In this document: positions 60,846 through 64,000 of the stretch, one piece after another
Layout of the letters: each line of letters opens with the position of its first letter
Numbering within the stretch: the first letter of the stretch is position 1
NCBI GenBank assembly: GCA_016208105.1
Contig: JACQYS010000008.1
Location: 124,001 to 188,000 of the forward strand
Length of the DNA: 64,000 nucleotides
Direction: 5' to 3'
Origin: Desulfovibrio sp.
GTDB lineage: Bacteria; Desulfobacterota; Desulfovibrionia; Desulfovibrionales; Desulfovibrionaceae
Program-made: the position numbers and the translations under genes
The notes under the pieces: model-generated
Told to the model about the DNA's origin: nothing
Databases searched by the model: none
The model's input: the letters and a program-made list of their open reading frames with translations, nothing else

Positions 60846-60953
60846 CAATCGCCACACTTTTCCCCACCCCATCAGATTCTCTTTCCCAGCCCAATTCTAT
60901 TCAAACAGCCTAGATTAATAGCATTTTCTATCACCCTGCCGCCAAGACCCCAC

Positions 60954-60969
60954 TGGCATGTTTATTGCC
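60954..60969 (+). promoter_or_regulatory. Sigma-54 (-24/-12) promoter for dctA-frd
   Basis: TGGCATG-TTTA-TTGCC matches the consensus TGGCACG-N4-TTGCW, with GG at 60955-60956 and GC at 60967-60968, the canonical ten bases apart. Transcription should start near 60980, giving a leader of about 190 bases before dctA. Confidence 0.85.
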
Positions 60970-60980
60970 TTGTCCTGTGA

Positions 60981-61167
60981 ACCGTTTTTGGGATAGTGTC
61001 CTTACAGCTTGAACCAACCTAACCAAACCCGGCCACCCTCCCTGGTCGGCTTTAGCAAGGAGGCCCGCGGCAAGTCAGCACCGTGAGGATACAGCGCCGC
61101 CCTGGACCAAGGTGGCAAGGTCCGCAACCAACGTTCATTTAACGAAAGCGCGATCGAGGAGAGGGAA
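60981..61167 (+). other. Long 5' leader of dctA
   Basis: About 187 untranslated bases between the predicted transcription start and the dctA ATG. GAGGAGAGGG just before the ATG is the ribosome site. Short inverted pieces (around CCCTGGTC and CCCTGGACCAAGG) could pair, but I recognise no known riboswitch. Confidence 0.4.
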
Positions 61168-62544
61168 ATGGCAGGGAAAAAGATTTACAAATCGCTGTAC
61201 TTTTGGGTTTTATTCGGCATCGCCTTGGGCATCGCCTTGGGCATGATCCCCGAGACCAAGGCATTCGCCGCAAAGATGGAGCCTTTTGGCAAAGCCTTCA
61301 TTAAGATGGTCAAGATGATCATCGCCCCGATCATTTTCTGTACCGTTGTCACCGGCATCGCCAAAATGGGTGACATGACGAAGGTCGGCCGCGTTGGCTT
61401 GAAAGCCATGCTTTATTTCTGGACCATGACTCTCTTCGCCCTGGCCATCGGCCTTGTGGTCGTTAACGTATCCCAGCCAGGGGTGGGCCTCGACGACTAC
61501 GCCGCGAAGATGCAGTCCAGCCAGGCTGAGGTTAAAAAAGTGGAGGCCTTCGCCGGGCAGACCGCCAAGGTCACCAGCACCGTCGACTTCCTGATAAACA
61601 TCATCCCCTCTTCAGTGGTTGATGCCTTCGCAAAGGGCGATATTCTTCAGGTTCTTTTCTTCTCCATCCTCTTTGGCGTGGGATGCTCGGCATTGGGAGA
61701 CCGGGCCCGCAACGTGGTGCAATTCATCGACGAATTCTCACGAGGCATGTTCAAGGTCGTCCACTACATTATGTACTTCGCGCCGTTCGGCGCTTTCGGC
61801 GCCATCGCGTTCGTGGTTGCTTCCCAGGGACATGACGCCCTTCTTGCCCTCTTGAAGCTCATGATGGACGTGTACATCACCTGCATCGCCTTCATCTTCA
61901 TCGTGCTTTGGGCCGTCTGCAAGTTGGCCGGCTTCTCTCTGTGGAAGTACTTGAAGTACATCTCCGAGGAGATCCTCCTGGTGCTCGGCACCTCCTCCTC
62001 CGAGGCCGCCCTGCCCCGCATGATGGCCAAGATGGAGAACGCGGGCGCCAACCAGTCCGTGGTGGGCCTCACGCTCCCCATGGGCTACTCCTTCAACCTG
62101 GACGGGACCTGCATCTACCTGACCATGGCCGCCATCTTCCTGGCCCAGGCCACAAAAACTCCGCTGACCATGGGCGATCAGCTCTACATTCTGTTCATCC
62201 TGCTGCTCACGTCCAAGGGCGCGGCAGCGGTCACGGGCGGAGGCTTCATTACCCTGGCGGCAACTCTCCAGTCTCTGAGCGGCCCCAGCGCCATTCCCGT
62301 GGCCTCGCTCACACTGCTTCTGGGCGTTGACCGCTTCATGAGCGAAGCCCGCGCCATCACCAACCTGATCGGCAACGGTGTGGCCACCCTGGTGGTCGCC
62401 AAGTGGGAGGGCGCGTTGGACGAGAAGAAGCTCCAGTGCGTGCTTGCGGGTGACGTCACCGGCGACTTCGCCGACGATCCCGAGGAGATGCTCGCGGAGG
62501 GCAGATCCGTGACCAACGGGACCTGCCCCACCGACAAGGCATAG
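61168..62544 (+). CDS. dctA: DctA-like C4-dicarboxylate:cation symporter (DAACS family)
   Basis: 458 residues, inner-membrane carrier for fumarate, succinate and malate. The family landmarks are [21 protein letters not shown] near 45, the serine-rich re-entrant loop [20 protein letters not shown] near 270, the [22 protein letters not shown] helix near 310 and the second loop [16 protein letters not shown] near 350, followed by [23 protein letters not shown]. Start codon supported by GAGGAGAGGG. It heads the operon under the sigma-54 promoter and precedes frdC by 88 bases, so uptake and reduction of fumarate are made together. Confidence 0.93.
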   Translation: MAGKKIYKSLYFWVLFGIALGIALGMIPETKAFAAKMEPFGKAFIKMVKMIIAPIIFCTVVTGIAKMGDMTKVGRVGLKAMLYFWTMTLFALAIGLVVVNVSQPGVGLDDYAAKMQSSQAEVKKVEAFAGQTAKVTSTVDFLINIIPSSVVDAFAKGDILQVLFFSILFGVGCSALGDRARNVVQFIDEFSRGMFKVVHYIMYFAPFGAFGAIAFVVASQGHDALLALLKLMMDVYITCIAFIFIVLWAVCKLAGFSLWKYLKYISEEILLVLGTSSSEAALPRMMAKMENAGANQSVVGLTLPMGYSFNLDGTCIYLTMAAIFLAQATKTPLTMGDQLYILFILLLTSKGAAAVTGGGFITLAATLQSLSGPSAIPVASLTLLLGVDRFMSEARAITNLIGNGVATLVVAKWEGALDEKKLQCVLAGDVTGDFADDPEEMLAEGRSVTNGTCPTDKA

Positions 62545-62632
62545 AAACAAACCTTGAGGGGCCTGGGGGGATGTCCGGTCACGGCGATCCTTCCAGGCCT
62601 CTGCAAAGCCTCAGAAAGACCGGAGGAATTAC

Positions 62633-63292
62633 ATGTCGATACCGTCCATCGCGACCCACCAACCCGTGTCCAGCTGCAAGTGCGCGGCCTATCTGGACTG
62701 GCTCCAGATGCTTTCCGGCGCGTGTCTGGTCATGTTCATGTGGGCGCACCTGTTCCTGGTGTCCAGCGTCATCCTCGGCCCCGGGGTCATGAACGCCATC
62801 GGCCACTTCTTTGAGTCCACCGGCATGGCCCAGGTGGGCGGCCCGGTGATCTTCGCGACGTTTTTGGCGCACTTCGTGCTCGCCGCCCGCAAGATCCCCT
62901 TCACCTCCAAGGAGCAGGGGCTCATGCTGGCCAACGCCAAACGCATGCGCCACGGCGACACCTGGCTCTGGGTCGTCCAGGCCGTAACGGCCATGGTCAT
63001 CCTGATCATGGGCTCCATCCACATGTGGGTGGTGCTGACCGACCTGCCCATCACCGCAGCCAAATCCGCGGCCCGCGTCCAGGGCGGCTGGTGGATGCTC
63101 TTCTACCTGGTGCTTCTGCCCATGGTGGAACTGCACGTTGGAATCGGCTTCTACCGCATCATGATCAAGTGGGGCGTCATCGATTCCAAGGGCCGTTTCG
63201 GCTTCAAGAAGAAAGAAAACATGCTCACGGCCATCATGATAGGCATCGGCGTGGTCACCCTGCTGCGCTTCTGGTTCCTGGCCATCAAATAA
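62633..63292 (+). CDS. frdC: Fumarate reductase diheme cytochrome b subunit (FrdC)
   Basis: 219 residues with five membrane helices, of the Wolinella-type diheme family. Histidines H39, H80, H130 and H168 sit in helices as expected for four heme axial ligands, and E166, two residues before H168, matches the position of the E-pathway glutamate in the Wolinella enzyme. Ribosome site GGAGGAATTAC before ATG 62633. The protein links menaquinol oxidation to fumarate reduction (or the reverse as succinate dehydrogenase). It lies ten bases before frdA in the order C-A(-B) seen in epsilon- and deltaproteobacteria. Confidence 0.92.
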   Translation: MSIPSIATHQPVSSCKCAAYLDWLQMLSGACLVMFMWAHLFLVSSVILGPGVMNAIGHFFESTGMAQVGGPVIFATFLAHFVLAARKIPFTSKEQGLMLANAKRMRHGDTWLWVVQAVTAMVILIMGSIHMWVVLTDLPITAAKSAARVQGGWWMLFYLVLLPMVELHVGIGFYRIMIKWGVIDSKGRFGFKKKENMLTAIMIGIGVVTLLRFWFLAIK

Positions 63293-63302
63293 GGATAACG
63301 CC

Positions 63303-64000
63303 ATGCAAATCTTCCAAACCGACCTTTTGTGTATCGGAGCCGGCCTGGCTGGCGAACGCGTGGCCATCGAGGCCGCTGACAACGGCTTTTCCGTCATCTG
63401 CCTCTCCCTGGTCCCGGCCAGACGCTCCCACTCCTCCGCTGCGCAGGGAGGCATGCAGGCGGCCCTGGGCAACTCGGCCATGGGCGAGGGCGACTCCCCG
63501 GACGTGCACTTCGCGGACACCGTGAAGGGCTCCGACTGGGGCGCGGACCAGGAATGCGCACGCATCTTCGCGGACACCGCCCCCATCGCAATGCGCCAGA
63601 TGGCCTTCTGGGGCGTGCCCTGGAACCGCGTGGTGCCCGGCGAGCAGACCTACTACAAGGGCGGCAAGCCCTTCACCGCGTACGAGAAGCCCGAGAATGA
63701 AGGCCTTATCCACTCGCGCAGCTTCGGCGGCACCGCCAAATGGCGCACCTGCTACACGTCCGACGGTACCGGCCACGCCGTTCTCTACACCCTGGACAAC
63801 CGCGCCGCCCAGATGGGCGTTGAGGTTCACGACAAGACCGAAGCCATTGCGCTTATCCACGACGGCGAGACCTGCATGGGCGCCATCGTGCGCTGCTTAA
63901 AGACCGGCGAACTGCGGGCCTACCTCTCGCGCGCCACCCTCATTGCAACCGGCGGATTCGGACGCATCTACCGCGAGTCCACCAACGCCGTGATCTGCGA
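63303..64000 (+). CDS. frdA: Fumarate reductase flavoprotein subunit (FrdA), 3' end cut by window edge
   Basis: The open frame runs to the end of the window (232 complete codons visible of roughly 620-660 expected). LLCIGAGLAGERVAIEAADNG is the FAD dinucleotide fold, and RRSHSSAAQGGMQAALG contains H43, the position of the covalently bound FAD in the Wolinella protein. HSRSFGGTAKWRTCYTSDGTGHAV and LIATGGFGRIYRESTNA are typical of SdhA/FrdA. The active-site Arg/His region and the C-terminus are outside. frdB should follow. Confidence 0.93.
   Translation, partial: MQIFQTDLLCIGAGLAGERVAIEAADNGFSVICLSLVPARRSHSSAAQGGMQAALGNSAMGEGDSPDVHFADTVKGSDWGADQECARIFADTAPIAMRQMAFWGVPWNRVVPGEQTYYKGGKPFTAYEKPENEGLIHSRSFGGTAKWRTCYTSDGTGHAVLYTLDNRAAQMGVEVHDKTEAIALIHDGETCMGAIVRCLKTGELRAYLSRATLIATGGFGRIYRESTNAVIC

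Noticed and set aside
61738-62550. Minus-strand open frame (270 codons) opposite dctA
   Set aside because: His/Gly/Glu-rich low-complexity translation typical of the antisense of a membrane protein gene.
62579-63586. Minus-strand open frame (335 codons) opposite frdC and the start of frdA
   Set aside because: Covers two well-supported plus-strand genes and shows no domain of its own.
1-64000. tRNA, rRNA, CRISPR arrays, insertion sequences
   Set aside because: Looked for tandem direct repeats with spacers, transposase-like proteins and structured RNA genes; none seen.

Overview
The window looks like a chromosomal segment of a moderately GC-rich sulfate-reducing deltaproteobacterium of the Desulfovibrio type. 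This is an inference from three things: a Wolinella-type fumarate reductase beside a DctA-like carrier and a sigma-54 PAS activator, a flagellin-glycosylation (Maf/pseudaminic acid) locus, and several large multidomain proteins of a kind common in that group. I saw no rRNA, tRNA, CRISPR array, IS element or transposase.

1-43 kb is one long surface-glycan / flagellar-glycosylation island, read mostly on the minus strand. Its left end holds a pseudaminic acid set: an SpsF-type cytidylyltransferase (cut by the window edge), pseG and pseI on plus; pseC and pseB on minus. A formyltransferase sits where a PseH acetyltransferase would be expected, and no PseH is visible. Around and after it come two B12-binding radical SAM proteins, a sulfotransferase-like/cytidylyltransferase fusion, a methyltransferase, a SPASM radical SAM protein, a capsule-type GT-B transferase, and an hddC/SIS pair joined across an A9 slippery run. 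An AT-rich insert (about 15.7-19.5 kb) carries a protein of unknown function and a radical SAM protein with a zinc ribbon and two Rossmann-like tail domains. Three glycosyltransferase-like genes follow.

24.8-37.1 kb is a tight minus-strand gene train and the best candidate for an undescribed pathway: a sugar epimerase, a domain-swapped HldE-like kinase/nucleotidyltransferase, three related radical SAM proteins with a common NFI C-terminus, E1 alpha/beta TPP enzyme subunits without E2 or E3, a split transketolase, an APH-fold kinase, a HAD phosphatase and a TylF-type O-methyltransferase. I infer that these build and activate an unusual (perhaps branched or chain-extended) sugar for the surface or flagellar glycan. 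A GT2, a Maf protein, a second epimerase and a HAD-like protein lacking its nucleophile follow, up to 43 kb.

43-57.5 kb is more housekeeping-like: a DUF748/AsmA-like envelope protein, an LhgO-type oxidoreductase, three tandem paralogous membrane proteins, an ECF sigma factor with a small membrane partner and a CpxP/ZraP-like protein, a large MscS channel, and a GT39/ArnT-like integral membrane glycosyltransferase.

57.5-64 kb is a C4-dicarboxylate/fumarate module. A six-PAS sigma-54 activator gene is followed by a twin palindromic operator, a near-perfect -24/-12 promoter, then dctA, frdC and frdA (cut by the right edge). The arrangement suggests direct activation of fumarate uptake and respiration by the adjacent activator.
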